Shown piece by piece: positions 53,034 through 62,432 of a stretch of DNA of 64,000 nt (the stretch's first letter is position 1; each line of letters begins with the position of its first letter). The notes under the pieces are model-generated. The model was given only the letters and a program-made list of their open reading frames with translations, was not told where the DNA came from and did not search any database. Source of the DNA: Emticicia sp. C21. GTDB taxonomy: Bacteria; Bacteroidota; Bacteroidia; Cytophagales; Spirosomataceae. The stretch lies in contig NZ_QVMT01000012.1 of NCBI RefSeq assembly GCF_003418935.1, positions 124,001 to 188,000 on the forward strand, written 5' to 3'. Position numbers and translations under genes: made by a program.

Positions 53034-53054
53034 ATTTGCAACAATAGTGCAAAT
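53034..53054. promoter_or_regulatory. candidate Fur/Zur-type box 1 upstream of the lipoprotein
   Basis: ATTTGCA-N7-TGCAAAT has perfect 7-bp arms. It begins 28 bp upstream of the lipoprotein ATG and is one of three similar palindromes around the receptor and the lipoprotein. Confidence 0.6.
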
Positions 53055-53074
53055 GTAAAAACTCATTTTTGATT

Positions 53075-53093
53075 ATGCAACAATATTGCAAAT
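53075..53093. promoter_or_regulatory. candidate Fur/Zur-type box 2 upstream of the lipoprotein
   Basis: TGCAA-CAATA-TTGCA with flanking A/T, 41 bp from box 1, matching the receptor promoter box (TGCAA-CTATA-TTGCA) in arms and spacing. Two boxes in tandem are typical of metal-regulated promoters. Confidence 0.62.
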
Positions 53094-53118
53094 TAATATT
53101 CGATTAGAAAACTGGTCT

Positions 53119-55509
53119 TTAGAACGAATATTTAGCTCTGATAACAAAATTTCTCCCAATTTCATCAGCAAAGTACCTGAATCTGTTCAGGTAATCCCTA
53201 TAGGCAGTATTCAACAGGTTGTTGACCGTTAACGATACATCTAATCCGGTTCTATTATTAAACTTCAATTGTTGAGTAAAAGCCGCCGACCAAAGCGTAT
53301 AAGCAGGTGGGGGAGGAGCAAAATCTCCACCATATTGATTAAATATAATTTCATTTATCGGAATCTCGCTAAAAATTACTTTAGCAGGTACACGGTTCTG
53401 CTTGGCTACATAGAGATTCGTTAATGAAATGCCACTTTTTTTCCACTCATAACGGAGGGTATTCTCCCAACGATTAGGTGGAATCATAATCAACGGCTGT
53501 GAATGGGTAATATCTTGTGCTTGCAGGTATGATAATTTAGAATTTAAAGAGATATGTTTCTGAATCTGAAAATTACCACTCAAATCAATTCCTCTGAAAC
53601 GTGCATTGGTTTGGGTATACCAGAATTCGGGAAAAGCTCCGCGAATAGTAAGCGTAGGCCTCCCGGTTGGCGATAGGAAGATAAAATTGCGTATATAGTT
53701 ATTATATACATGCAATTCTAACTGAAAAAGCTTGGTGATATAATTAGTCGTGAACGACAAATTGGTAGCTATCTCAGCATTCAGATTTTCGTCGCCTTTT
53801 TCATAACTGGCTGCTCCATGATGAACCCCATCGCTATATAATTCATTGACAGTTGGGGCTCGCCACGCAGAAGTAAGATTCAACAAAAAATTCCATTGAG
53901 AATTTGGTCTGAAATTCAAGCCAAAAGTGCCAGTAAAATTTTCATTTTGCTTGCTATTCTCTACTACAATCTGTTGTCCTCTTGGGATTCTGTATACATC
54001 AAGATTTCTGAAATCATATCTAAGGCCACCTTCTACCTCCCATCTGTTTCTTACGATTCTTTCAATCAGAAATATACCCCCTGTCAGGTTCTGAAAATTG
54101 GGAATTAATACCGTAGAAGAACGGGGCTCACGCAAAGTACCTGTTGTCAGGTTTTGCTGAAAATTGGCATTCACTCCCATCGAACCTGTTAACAATTTAA
54201 ACAGAGGCTTATGCTCAAAAAGTACTTCCCCGGTATAGGTAGTCAACTGAAAAAGCTGAACCAGATTTTTATCACCTCGTAGAATATCAACTTCTTTCCT
54301 GTAATTGTACTGTCGACCCAAAGTAAGAGATAGCTTACCACTTTGTAGTTGATAAGTAGATTTTAGCTTTAATAAATTGTGCTGTACATCCTGATACGGT
54401 CGATCGATAGTATAAGTAAAGGTTTCTGGTGTATAAATACTTAAAGGAGTGCCACGTTTAATAGCCTCAATCAAATCAGTCACATTCCCTATATGCGAAC
54501 CTGAAAACACCCCGATTTGAGTATTAAACTGACTAAAGAAAACCTCGGATTGCCAATTTCTTCGTTTATAATTAGCACCTATCGAAAAATTGATTTCTGA
54601 AACTCCAGTATTGGCTAATCTATAATTCGGTGTAGAGATATCACCACCTCTTTTAAAAGTACCTTGCACACGATATCCGAAAGATTGAGGCACTTCTGCT
54701 TTTTTAGGTCGAAGTCCACCTTCCAGGATGCCTGAGGTCACAATCTGATTACCATTTGTAAAGTAAACTGTATTTACTTCGCCACCGGTTTTGGTTGAGT
54801 CAGGCAAAGCTTCCGGTTCCAACATAATCACTCCGGCAATGGCATCAGAGCCATAGCGCACACCCGCTGCACCTTTCAGAACCGTAATTTTTTTTGCTAC
54901 AAAAGGGTCAATTTCTGGAGCATGTTCGCTACCCCATTGTTGTGCCTCCTGGCGAATCCCATTATTCATAATCAAAACACGATTAGAGTGCATGCCATGA
55001 ATAACAGGTTTCGAGATAGAACTGCCTGTTTGGAGTGTAGTTACTCCGGATATTTGTTTTAAAGTTTCACCCAAAGACTGCCCCCTTGTCTGGTCAAGTG
55101 CGGCATTTTCCAGTACATTTTTAGTTTGGGTCAGGTTATCAATCTTTTCGGCTTTAATATCAATATTAGCTAAGTGTAATTCACCCTCCGACAATTTAAT
55201 TTCCTGCTCGGCTTCATGTACCAGTTTGACAGTATAGGTTTTATCCTGATAGCCCACAATCCTGCCGATAATGGTATACGTTCCCTGACAAAGATTGGCA
55301 ATATGATAATGTCCGGTTACATCTGTGGTAGTGCCTTTGTTTTGTTCTTTTACAAAAACTACCGCCCCTACAATCGGTTGCTTAGTAGCATTGTCTAATA
55401 CTATGCCGTGAATGAAGCAATCACAAGGAGCAGCAGGGGTGTCTTCTTTTGTTTGAGCAAAAGAAGAAGAATATAAGAAATATAAGAATATAAGAAGGCT
55501 TCTTTTCAT
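53119..55509 (-). CDS. TonB-dependent receptor (candidate metal/zinc importer)
   Basis: 796 residues from the ATG at 55509 (MKRSLLIFLYFLYSSSFAQ signal peptide; the longer frame to 55545 overlaps a regulatory palindrome). After the signal come a CarboxypepD_reg domain (IHGIVLDNATKQPIVGAVVFVKEQNKGTTTD), a plug (TRGQSLGETLKQISGVTTLQTGSSISKPVIHGMHSNRVLIMNNGIRQEAQQWGSEHAPEIDPF, in parts) and a barrel ending IRAKYSF. The plug pattern HGMHSNRVLIMNNGIRQEAQQWG is found in metal-uptake receptors such as ZnuD. The TGCAA-N5-TTGCA box 38-56 bp upstream supports metal control. Substrate assignment is inference. Confidence 0.88.
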   Translation of the reverse strand: MKRSLLIFLYFLYSSSFAQTKEDTPAAPCDCFIHGIVLDNATKQPIVGAVVFVKEQNKGTTTDVTGHYHIANLCQGTYTIIGRIVGYQDKTYTVKLVHEAEQEIKLSEGELHLANIDIKAEKIDNLTQTKNVLENAALDQTRGQSLGETLKQISGVTTLQTGSSISKPVIHGMHSNRVLIMNNGIRQEAQQWGSEHAPEIDPFVAKKITVLKGAAGVRYGSDAIAGVIMLEPEALPDSTKTGGEVNTVYFTNGNQIVTSGILEGGLRPKKAEVPQSFGYRVQGTFKRGGDISTPNYRLANTGVSEINFSIGANYKRRNWQSEVFFSQFNTQIGVFSGSHIGNVTDLIEAIKRGTPLSIYTPETFTYTIDRPYQDVQHNLLKLKSTYQLQSGKLSLTLGRQYNYRKEVDILRGDKNLVQLFQLTTYTGEVLFEHKPLFKLLTGSMGVNANFQQNLTTGTLREPRSSTVLIPNFQNLTGGIFLIERIVRNRWEVEGGLRYDFRNLDVYRIPRGQQIVVENSKQNENFTGTFGLNFRPNSQWNFLLNLTSAWRAPTVNELYSDGVHHGAASYEKGDENLNAEIATNLSFTTNYITKLFQLELHVYNNYIRNFIFLSPTGRPTLTIRGAFPEFWYTQTNARFRGIDLSGNFQIQKHISLNSKLSYLQAQDITHSQPLIMIPPNRWENTLRYEWKKSGISLTNLYVAKQNRVPAKVIFSEIPINEIIFNQYGGDFAPPPPAYTLWSAAFTQQLKFNNRTGLDVSLTVNNLLNTAYRDYLNRFRYFADEIGRNFVIRAKYSF

Positions 55510-55546
55510 GGGGTCAATCATGCGATTATATAATCGCGACGTCATA

Positions 55547-55565
55547 AATGCAACTATATTGCAAA
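55547..55565. promoter_or_regulatory. candidate Fur/Zur-type box in the receptor promoter
   Basis: TGCAA-CTATA-TTGCA, 38-56 bp upstream of the receptor ATG. It shares arms and spacing with the box at 53075-53093. Likely bound by a Fur-family repressor, which is not encoded in the window. Confidence 0.62.
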
Positions 55566-55620
55566 ATTATAAAAAAAGATGAAAGCCCCGTAAAAATAAG
55601 ATTAAAAGTAGATGAAAATC

Positions 55621-57333
55621 CTAAAACAATAGCTGTCTTTTGCCAATATTCCATCTGACACCCATAGAGAAGATATTGCTTGTAGTGGTTGTCGCTGTTT
55701 CAGGATAATTCACTTTTCTATTCTGAAAAGCCGCGTCTATGAATAGATTATGTCCGAGCATATAAGAAGCACCAATTTCTATATTCTGAATATTGGCTTC
55801 ATTACCTTGGCCGATAAAGTTATTGTAATCGTAAGGGCGCAGCAGATTGTAATTTCTTTGAATATTACCACCCCAGTTGATAAAATTATAATCTTCACCA
55901 TGTTGTGCCATCATGAAATTATAATTCAGGGTTAATCTTGGCAAAGGCTGATAGCGGGCTATGAACAGAAACTCACGGAAATTAGAGCCTAAAGGATGCG
56001 CCAGTGGCAGATTGTAATGTACAAAATTACTGTAAGTTGAGTTATGGCTGTAAGTATACGGGCGAGCCAGATTATACTCGGCCTGTAAATCAAGATTTTT
56101 GATACCTAAGGCATCTATATAGCGTAAACCTATTTGAGTAGCGTATTTGGTCGCCCACCAGCCTTTTCTTTTGAAATGCTTGAAATTAAATTCGTCTAAT
56201 ACCAATTGGCCATAGAGCGAGAAGCGTCGTAAAAAATTATACTTAAAATCGACCCCGACAATTGAATTGTCTACGCTGCCTAAGTGCCCCTCAACATAGC
56301 GATAGAAAATAATAGGATTCAGGTAGTTTACATCAAATCCTATTTTGCGTTGCCCAAATATAATGGTTTCAAATAAACCAATATTCAGGTTTTTGGTAAT
56401 ATTGGCACTCAGATGATGGAAAGTAAAATATTTAGGTGGAATCTGTTCGGTACCATCTTTAGCTACTGGCACTTGTTTATTGACGGCCTGTGCGAAGATA
56501 TTGATATATTGGAACCGTCCTACCTGAGTAATTGCTTTCAGATGCAGGTATGGTGCCGAAAAATCAGAGAGAATCAACGACCTTACTCCCGAGCCAATGA
56601 AGTTTTTATCATGCCCGAATTGCAATGTCAGATTTTTTAAAGCCTTGAATGTAATATAACCCCTTGCCGAAAAGAAATCAGTGATCATCTTTGTTGAATC
56701 ACTATCAACAATTTTGGTAAAGCCCTCATAAGGGAAACCATTATATAACCTTGAATAATCTCTGACATATTGCGGATAGGCAATCTGATTCTCGGTGAGC
56801 ATGGTATAAAAGCCCAGTTTCTTATTCAGATTCCCTCGTATTTCTATACCACGGGTATTAGTAAACGGCGAATTTTTTGCCTGATCATCTCCCCCAAAAG
56901 CAAACTGAAAAATCGGATTGATATGTATGTCAAAATCTTCGTTATGGAAATAATAAAAGTCAGATTTCTTTTGCAGGAAATACTTAAGGAATGGTTTTCT
57001 GGTATTGTTCTGGTGGGCTTTATCTTCATTCATTCCAGAAGGATAGTTGTCTGCAAGCCATTCCCAGCTATCATTTTGTAGATAAGCCAGATTAAAACGG
57101 TCAACTTTCGAAAGTTTGGCAGAAGAATCCTGCTCTAAATTAACGGCAAGTTCTAATAGATCTTTGCGACCGACAGGCTTTACATTACTGTAGAATTTAT
57201 TGGAGAGTCTTCCACTTCTTATTTCGTAACGCTCTATAAAGTGCGAATAATCGTTATTCAGCGGAGTAAATGTACTTTGTGCCGAAGAACTAAAAGATAT
57301 TACTCCCAGAAAAAAGATAAAACTCAAACGCAT
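55621..57333 (-). CDS. Wzi/RemB-like outer-membrane beta-barrel
   Basis: 570 residues with signal peptide MRLSFIFFLGVISFSSSAQ. The mature protein is rich in alternating beta-strand patterns with many aromatic residues and ends IGKRQLLF, consistent with an outer-membrane barrel. The segments FTPLNNDYSHFIERYEIRSGRLS, LQFGHDKNFIGSGVRSL and IIFYRYVEGHLGSVDNSIVGVDFKY resemble the capsule-assembly Wzi family and the flavobacterial gliding protein RemB. A role in anchoring surface polysaccharide or in motility is plausible. It lies upstream of the TonB receptor with a 112-bp gap and its own 190-bp divergent region towards ispH. Confidence 0.72.
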   Translation of the reverse strand: MRLSFIFFLGVISFSSSAQSTFTPLNNDYSHFIERYEIRSGRLSNKFYSNVKPVGRKDLLELAVNLEQDSSAKLSKVDRFNLAYLQNDSWEWLADNYPSGMNEDKAHQNNTRKPFLKYFLQKKSDFYYFHNEDFDIHINPIFQFAFGGDDQAKNSPFTNTRGIEIRGNLNKKLGFYTMLTENQIAYPQYVRDYSRLYNGFPYEGFTKIVDSDSTKMITDFFSARGYITFKALKNLTLQFGHDKNFIGSGVRSLILSDFSAPYLHLKAITQVGRFQYINIFAQAVNKQVPVAKDGTEQIPPKYFTFHHLSANITKNLNIGLFETIIFGQRKIGFDVNYLNPIIFYRYVEGHLGSVDNSIVGVDFKYNFLRRFSLYGQLVLDEFNFKHFKRKGWWATKYATQIGLRYIDALGIKNLDLQAEYNLARPYTYSHNSTYSNFVHYNLPLAHPLGSNFREFLFIARYQPLPRLTLNYNFMMAQHGEDYNFINWGGNIQRNYNLLRPYDYNNFIGQGNEANIQNIEIGASYMLGHNLFIDAAFQNRKVNYPETATTTTSNIFSMGVRWNIGKRQLLF

Positions 57334-57523
57334 TAAAATATGTTCTTTTATATAGCTAAGCTATTTGGTGCGAAAATACGGATAATTCCTTAGTTTATCT
57401 TACAGATATTTTAATTTTGTGTAATAATTAGGCAGAGTACGTATATATTTGGCACACTATATGATTAACAAATTTGGCTTACTTTTGTTCAATCATATTG
57501 ATTATTAAAATAATCATATTTCT

Positions 57524-58747
57524 ATGAAATCATTTGTTATTCCGGAGATTTATAAGAGTAATATCATTGGCAAAATAAAAGAGGTACGTCGAGCCAAAGA
57601 CAAGTTAAAGAAAGACTTTACACCTACAATAATAGATTTAGGTCCTGTCAGATTCTTGATTGCCCGTCATTTTGGTTTTTGTTATGGCGTAGAAAATGCT
57701 GTTGAGATTGCTTATAAAACAGTGAATGAAAATCCGGATAAGCGTATTTTTTTGCTGAGCGAAATGATTCATAACCCCGATGTGAATGCCGATTTGCAAT
57801 CGCAGGGAGTGAAATTTCTTATGGATACTAAAGGGAACCAGTTGATAGACTGGAATGAATTGCACCCGGATGATGCAGTAATAGTACCTGCCTTTGGTAC
57901 AACCTTAGAGATTCAGCAACAGTTAGAATCTTTGCAGATTGATCCTTACAAATATGATACGACCTGCCCTTTTGTAGAGAAAGTCTGGAACAGAGCCTCG
58001 CAGATAGGAGAGAGAGGCTATAGTATTGTAGTACACGGTAAGCCGAAGCATGAAGAAACTCGCGCCACATTTTCACATAGTAAAGAGAATGCACCCACCG
58101 TGGTAGTTAATGACATGACAGAAGCGCAGTTGTTAGCTAAGTATATTATTAAATCATTACCAAAAGAACAATTCTATCTAGATTTTGCCGGACAGTATTC
58201 GCAAGGTTTTGACCCTGACAGCGACCTGGCACGTATAGGGGTGGTAAATCAGACGACGATGTTAGCGTCTGATACTCAGGCTATTTCCGATTACCTGAAG
58301 CAGGTCATGACTGATTTCTACCAACTTCAACCACAGGAAGTAGAAAAACATTTTGCCAATACTCGTGATACCCTTTGCTATGCTACCAACGATAATCAAG
58401 AAGCAACTTATACATTATTACAAAACAAAGCTGACTTTGCGGTAGTTGTAGGTGGGTACAATAGTTCTAATACTTCGCATCTGGTAGAACTTTGTGAAGA
58501 AAAATTACCAACGTTTTTTATACAGTCGCAAGACAAAATTTTAGACAAGAATTTAATCCAACATTATGATTTACACAACAAGCAAGAGATTACAACTACC
58601 TTTATTCCGGAGCAGGAGAAAACAACCATTCTGCTTACCTGCGGCGCTTCATGCCCTGATGCAGTGATGGAAGCAGTGATGCTGAAAATTTCATCTTTTT
58701 TTAATATTACAAAAGAAATAAGAGAAGTGGTAGAGGCGTTAGAATAA
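57524..58747 (+). CDS. ispH: 4-hydroxy-3-methylbut-2-enyl diphosphate reductase
   Basis: 407 residues, the long form found in Bacteroidota, cyanobacteria and plants (E. coli: about 316). The Fe-S ligand cysteines are C53 in GFCYGVENAV, C148 in YDTTCPFVEKVW and C285 in TLCYATNDNQ; the glycine-rich GGYNSSNTSHL and TCGASCPDAVMEAV are the substrate-binding ends. It catalyses the last step of the MEP pathway, giving IPP and DMAPP. The extension is at the N-terminus and in the middle (residues 150-270). The promoter region is the 190-bp divergent gap. Confidence 0.97.
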   Translation: MKSFVIPEIYKSNIIGKIKEVRRAKDKLKKDFTPTIIDLGPVRFLIARHFGFCYGVENAVEIAYKTVNENPDKRIFLLSEMIHNPDVNADLQSQGVKFLMDTKGNQLIDWNELHPDDAVIVPAFGTTLEIQQQLESLQIDPYKYDTTCPFVEKVWNRASQIGERGYSIVVHGKPKHEETRATFSHSKENAPTVVVNDMTEAQLLAKYIIKSLPKEQFYLDFAGQYSQGFDPDSDLARIGVVNQTTMLASDTQAISDYLKQVMTDFYQLQPQEVEKHFANTRDTLCYATNDNQEATYTLLQNKADFAVVVGGYNSSNTSHLVELCEEKLPTFFIQSQDKILDKNLIQHYDLHNKQEITTTFIPEQEKTTILLTCGASCPDAVMEAVMLKISSFFNITKEIREVVEALE

Positions 58748-58882
58748 AAGATTGTAAATATTACAAGATTTAATTGAATTATTTTTAATAAAAAATTAAA
58801 GTTTTTTGTTGGTAGTAATGAAAAATTATTTAGTAAATTTACACCTGCTAGTCGCTATAACCATTCTAACCATTAATGATTT

Positions 58883-59086
58883 ATGAAAATGTTAGATTAT
58901 GTGAAAGTGATCCTGGAAAAAGTAAGTTTTGAAAGTAGTTTGTTTGAAAAAGAATTAAAAAAATCCTTAAAACTATTGTCTTTCCGAGAGGTACGCGAAT
59001 TGAGAAAATGGTGTTATGACAAATTTGGAAGTATTTATCGGGGAATTCTGAACAAAACTTTCCATCGGGCACAACTAAGTGTATAG
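58883..59086 (+). CDS. 67-residue basic helical protein, conserved-looking, function unknown
   Basis: 67 residues, MKMLDYVKVILEKVSFESSLFEKELKKSLKLLSF (in parts), then REVRELRKWCYDKFGSIYRGILNK. It has an all-helical pattern, 12-13 Lys/Arg and no signal peptide or membrane helix. The gene looks real: upstream are TTG (58809-58811) and TAAATTTA (58834-58841), similar to the Bacteroidota -33/-7 elements, and the stop is followed at once by a strong terminator, making it a monocistronic unit. I do not recognise a family; a nucleic-acid-binding or regulatory peptide fits the charge. Confidence 0.75.
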   Translation: MKMLDYVKVILEKVSFESSLFEKELKKSLKLLSFREVRELRKWCYDKFGSIYRGILNKTFHRAQLSV

Positions 59087-59120
59087 AAAAGAGCCTCTCA
59101 GACAACTGAGGGGCTTTTTT
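59087..59120 (+). terminator. Rho-independent terminator after the 67-residue gene
   Basis: GCCTCTCAG and CTGAGGGGC pair over 9 bp with one G-U and a 4-nt loop, followed by TTTTTT. It starts immediately after the stop codon. Confidence 0.93.
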
Positions 59121-59227
59121 AATGGCATGTCTTGTACTAAAAATAGCTGACTAAAAAACTAAATGCTTCTCAAATAGTTTAATGTCTGTAAACCAAATAA
59201 AGTCAACCTGTTTCAGAACATTATATA

Positions 59228-60457
59228 ATGACGAAATCGAAGAAAGTACTTATATCAGGAGCAAGTATTGCAGGCCCTACGTTGGCTTTCTGGCTGGCGA
59301 GAGCGGACTTTAAAGTTACAGTTATCGAACGTTCAGATGCTCTTCGGTTAGGAGGACAGAATATTGATATTACTGGCCCAGCTCAGAAAGTGGTTCGGAA
59401 AATGGGCATTGAATCTGACATCCGGGCCGCGCATACGGGCGAGGTAGGATTGCAGTTCGTTGGGAGTGACAACCAGCCGAAGGCCTCGTTTCCAAAGAAT
59501 AAGGCACTTACCTGGACTCAGGAATTAGAGATTATAAGGGGCGATTTAGTCCAGATTCTTTATGATAGTACAAAGAAAGATGTAACCTATCACTTCGGAG
59601 ATTGGATAGAAGAATTGAAACAACACTCTGATCAGGTAAATGTGACTTTTAACAGTGGAAAAAAAGAAACCTTTGACCTCGTTATCTTGGCCGAGGGTAT
59701 ACGCTCAAGCACTCGTGAACTGGTATTTGGTAAAGAGCCTGTATTTGATTATGTGGGACTGTACATGGCCTACTTGACTATTCCCCGCGAGAAGAGTGAC
59801 AATAAATGGTGGCGCTGGTACACCGCTGTTAAAAGCCGTGTTCTGATGCTACGTCCCGACAATCATGGAACTATGCGTGCCTCCGTCGCGTTTCTGGAAG
59901 CCGAAAAGGGCTATGAAAAACTATCGCCTGAAGAGCAGAAAAACTTGCTCAAAGCCAAGTTGAAAGGTGCAGGTTGGGAAGCCGACCGGATAAGTAAGGC
60001 TTTAGATACTTCTGAGGATGCTTACCTGGATAAAGTTGGTCAAATTAAAGCGCCGAGATGGTCAGACGGGCGTATAGCGATGATTGGCGATGCAGCCTAT
60101 TGTCCAACACCCTTAACCGGAAAAGGAACTACTCTTGCGATCGTTGGGGCTTACCTATTGGCTGGTGAATTAGCCAGACATGAAAACCACGAAGACGCAT
60201 TTGCGGCTTATGAGAAGCGAATGCGCCCATATGTAGAGGAAGTGCAGAAACTACCACCAGGCATACCCTGGATTGTGTATCCAAAGACCTCAGTTGGTGT
60301 CTCAGTACTAAATACTTTTGTGGGTATTTTTGCCAGCCGGCCAGTTCAGAAATTGGTTAGCTTGTTTACTCCAAAGACTAAAGAAAAAAGTAAACAGGAA
60401 ATTGTTCTGCCAAATTTCAAATGGCATAATTTAAAAGCAGAGGATCATCATAAATGA
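59228..60457 (+). CDS. FAD-dependent monooxygenase (PHBH/TetX-like fold)
   Basis: 409 residues, cytosolic. The N-terminal dinucleotide motif is VLISGASIAGPTLAFWLARADFKVTVIER, followed by the DG-type motif VILAEGIRSSTRELVFG and, near residue 285, the second FAD motif IAMIGDAAYCPTPLTGKGTTLAIVGAY. The family (FAD_binding_3) contains aromatic hydroxylases, TetX-like and other drug- or metabolite-oxidising enzymes; the substrate is unknown. The gene appears richer in G+C than its neighbours and stands alone, suggesting acquisition by transfer. The function as resistance gene is not supported by sequence alone. Confidence 0.88.
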   Translation: MTKSKKVLISGASIAGPTLAFWLARADFKVTVIERSDALRLGGQNIDITGPAQKVVRKMGIESDIRAAHTGEVGLQFVGSDNQPKASFPKNKALTWTQELEIIRGDLVQILYDSTKKDVTYHFGDWIEELKQHSDQVNVTFNSGKKETFDLVILAEGIRSSTRELVFGKEPVFDYVGLYMAYLTIPREKSDNKWWRWYTAVKSRVLMLRPDNHGTMRASVAFLEAEKGYEKLSPEEQKNLLKAKLKGAGWEADRISKALDTSEDAYLDKVGQIKAPRWSDGRIAMIGDAAYCPTPLTGKGTTLAIVGAYLLAGELARHENHEDAFAAYEKRMRPYVEEVQKLPPGIPWIVYPKTSVGVSVLNTFVGIFASRPVQKLVSLFTPKTKEKSKQEIVLPNFKWHNLKAEDHHK

Positions 60458-60550
60458 TATAGTTGAAGCTATTGTATCTATTTGCAAGTCCTAAAGATTT
60501 AACCGACGGTTTTAAGCAGATTAGCAAAGCTGTTGGGGGAGCTATATGAC

Positions 60551-61324
60551 CTACCTTATTTCATTAATTGCATAATAATTATAATCATTCAGCAATTGCT
60601 TCAAAAACTCATGGTCATCATCATTGCTCTCAATTTTCAATATATTCTTTAAGTGGGCAGCCAGTTTATGCACCACTTCCGGATTAAAAGTTTCACTTCC
60701 TCTTTCTAAAAGAAATTTTACCTGGTTTACCTCTTTGTCTGATAAACGCATAATTTCAGGATATTTAGGTTCATATCCTTTGCTCTTAGTAGCATAAGCA
60801 TAGATTGTATCTTCTATATAAATCTCTTTTTGTTTAGTATTAATTACTACTGTATTGGCTGCTATATCGCCAAAACGCTGATGCTTATCGCTAAAAATAA
60901 TTAGCAAACCACCAATTAAAGGGCTAAAAATGGCCAGAAAATAAAATGCCGGATGAATGAATACGAATAACCAGATGAGCCACATGTCTGCCCCTAAAAA
61001 CAGCCAGCGGGTAGCGCATTGATACACAGACGGATAATTTCCATCAGCTCCTACCACTCTTATTTTTACGATACTTTTCCCCACAGATTGTCCCTTGTTC
61101 AGCCATTCAAACAAGAATGAATAAAAAATAAATGGCATATAAATAAAAAACGAAATCAATACCGACCCATATAGAAAAGTAACATTGGTAATAGAAGAGA
61201 CAATAACCAGATACAACCACTTGATGATCCAGTCTATGATATAAGCACCAAAGCGGGCGCCCACCTGGGCCAATTCAAATCGGAGGTCAATATTCAGGTA
61301 AGTCGGAACAAAAATTGCTTTCAT
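60551..61324 (-). CDS. RDD-family membrane protein
   Basis: 257 residues. The N-terminal 150 residues hold three to four transmembrane helices and the RDD pattern RFGAYIIDWIIKWLYLV (R..D.. in helix 1) and NKGQSVGKSIVKIRVVGADG, with FGDIAANTVVI closing the domain. The C-terminal 90 residues (SDKEVNQVKFLLERGSETFNPE) are a cytosolic helical tail. RDD proteins are of uncertain function, sometimes transport-related. It is divergent to the SpoIIM gene and belongs to the conserved RDD/SpoIIM/DUF4129/DUF4350/MoxR neighbourhood of Bacteroidota. Confidence 0.92.
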   Translation of the reverse strand: MKAIFVPTYLNIDLRFELAQVGARFGAYIIDWIIKWLYLVIVSSITNVTFLYGSVLISFFIYMPFIFYSFLFEWLNKGQSVGKSIVKIRVVGADGNYPSVYQCATRWLFLGADMWLIWLFVFIHPAFYFLAIFSPLIGGLLIIFSDKHQRFGDIAANTVVINTKQKEIYIEDTIYAYATKSKGYEPKYPEIMRLSDKEVNQVKFLLERGSETFNPEVVHKLAAHLKNILKIESNDDDHEFLKQLLNDYNYYAINEIR

Positions 61325-61430
61325 TGTACAGCGCTTCGATTACCCGATAAAATTATTTTTTTTATTTTGAAAATTATAACTTTATCAAATATATTTTCTA
61401 ATTTGCTTCATTGAGGTTTCTAAAAAAATT

Positions 61431-62432
61431 ATGCGAGAAAGTACCTTTATTGATAAGAATTTTAAGCGCTGGGAAGAAATTGAAAATGACTTAAAAACAG
61501 ATCCTGATGAAATTTCATCTGATTTCATTGATTTAATGAATGATTTGTCTTACGCTCAAACACATTACCCGCATAGTAAAATCAATGAATACGTAAATTC
61601 CTTGTCATCAAGGGTTTATAAAAAAATATTTCTCCAACAAAAACAGGATAAAAATCCATTTTATCATTTCTGGGTAAAAGATTTTCCGGCTACTATCGGG
61701 CATAATATCAAAGCGCTTTGGGTGGCTACCACTATTTTTTTTACTTTCTGCATCTTAGGTTATATCTGCTCTTTTATTGATACCGATTTTATCGAGGGTA
61801 TTCTCGGACAGGATTATGTACGAATGACCGAAGAAAATATCAGAAAAGGTGAGCCATTCGGCGTATATGATTCCGAATCGCCATTGGTAATGTTCCTGTC
61901 AATTTTCTCTAATAATCTTCGTGTAGGTCTTATCCTGTTTATTTCGGGCATTTGCTTAGGCATTGGAAGTTTCTACTTTACTTTTTCCAATGGAGTAATG
62001 GTTGGTGCATTTTTATCTCTATTCATACAGAATAATTTAGGTACCGATGCCATATTTGTAATTATGCTTCATGGGACTTTTGAGCTGATGGGCCTGATAT
62101 TAGAATGCATGGCAGGATTTATTTTAGGGTTGAGTTTCTTATTCCCGGGCACATTAACCCGGAAGCAGGCTTTCAGAAAAGGATTATCAGAAAGTGTGAA
62201 AATTTATATCGGAACCATCCCTTTTACTACGCTAGCTGCCTTGATAGAAAGCTACGTGACCTATCTTGGTAAACAGGGCTTCCAGAATAATAATACACTT
62301 GTAATGCTGTTTTTGTCATTGGTCTTTATTGGCAGTTGGCTGGTTGTTGTCTGGTACTTTTTTATTTACTCTAAAAAGCTGACTGAAAAATATCCGTATG
62401 AAAAATATCTGGAAGACGTTGTTCATAGATAA
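61431..62432 (+). CDS. SpoIIM/DUF95-family membrane protein
   Basis: 333 residues. A cytosolic N-terminal domain (ESTFIDKNFKRWEEIENDLK) is followed by five or so transmembrane helices. The core motifs FSNNLRVGLILFISGICLGIGSFYFTFSNGVMVGAF and MLHGTFELMGLILECMAGFILG (stage II sporulation M family) are both present; the H-G-x-x-E motif is the most conserved part of the family. The function outside sporulating species is unknown, and it is found next to RDD and MoxR genes. It overlaps the next gene by 35 nt. Confidence 0.93.
   Translation: MRESTFIDKNFKRWEEIENDLKTDPDEISSDFIDLMNDLSYAQTHYPHSKINEYVNSLSSRVYKKIFLQQKQDKNPFYHFWVKDFPATIGHNIKALWVATTIFFTFCILGYICSFIDTDFIEGILGQDYVRMTEENIRKGEPFGVYDSESPLVMFLSIFSNNLRVGLILFISGICLGIGSFYFTFSNGVMVGAFLSLFIQNNLGTDAIFVIMLHGTFELMGLILECMAGFILGLSFLFPGTLTRKQAFRKGLSESVKIYIGTIPFTTLAALIESYVTYLGKQGFQNNNTLVMLFLSLVFIGSWLVVVWYFFIYSKKLTEKYPYEKYLEDVVHR

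Noticed and set aside
58747-58883. Terminator after ispH
   Set aside because: Only a 6-bp TTGTAA/TTACAA palindrome without a T-run is present; too weak to call.
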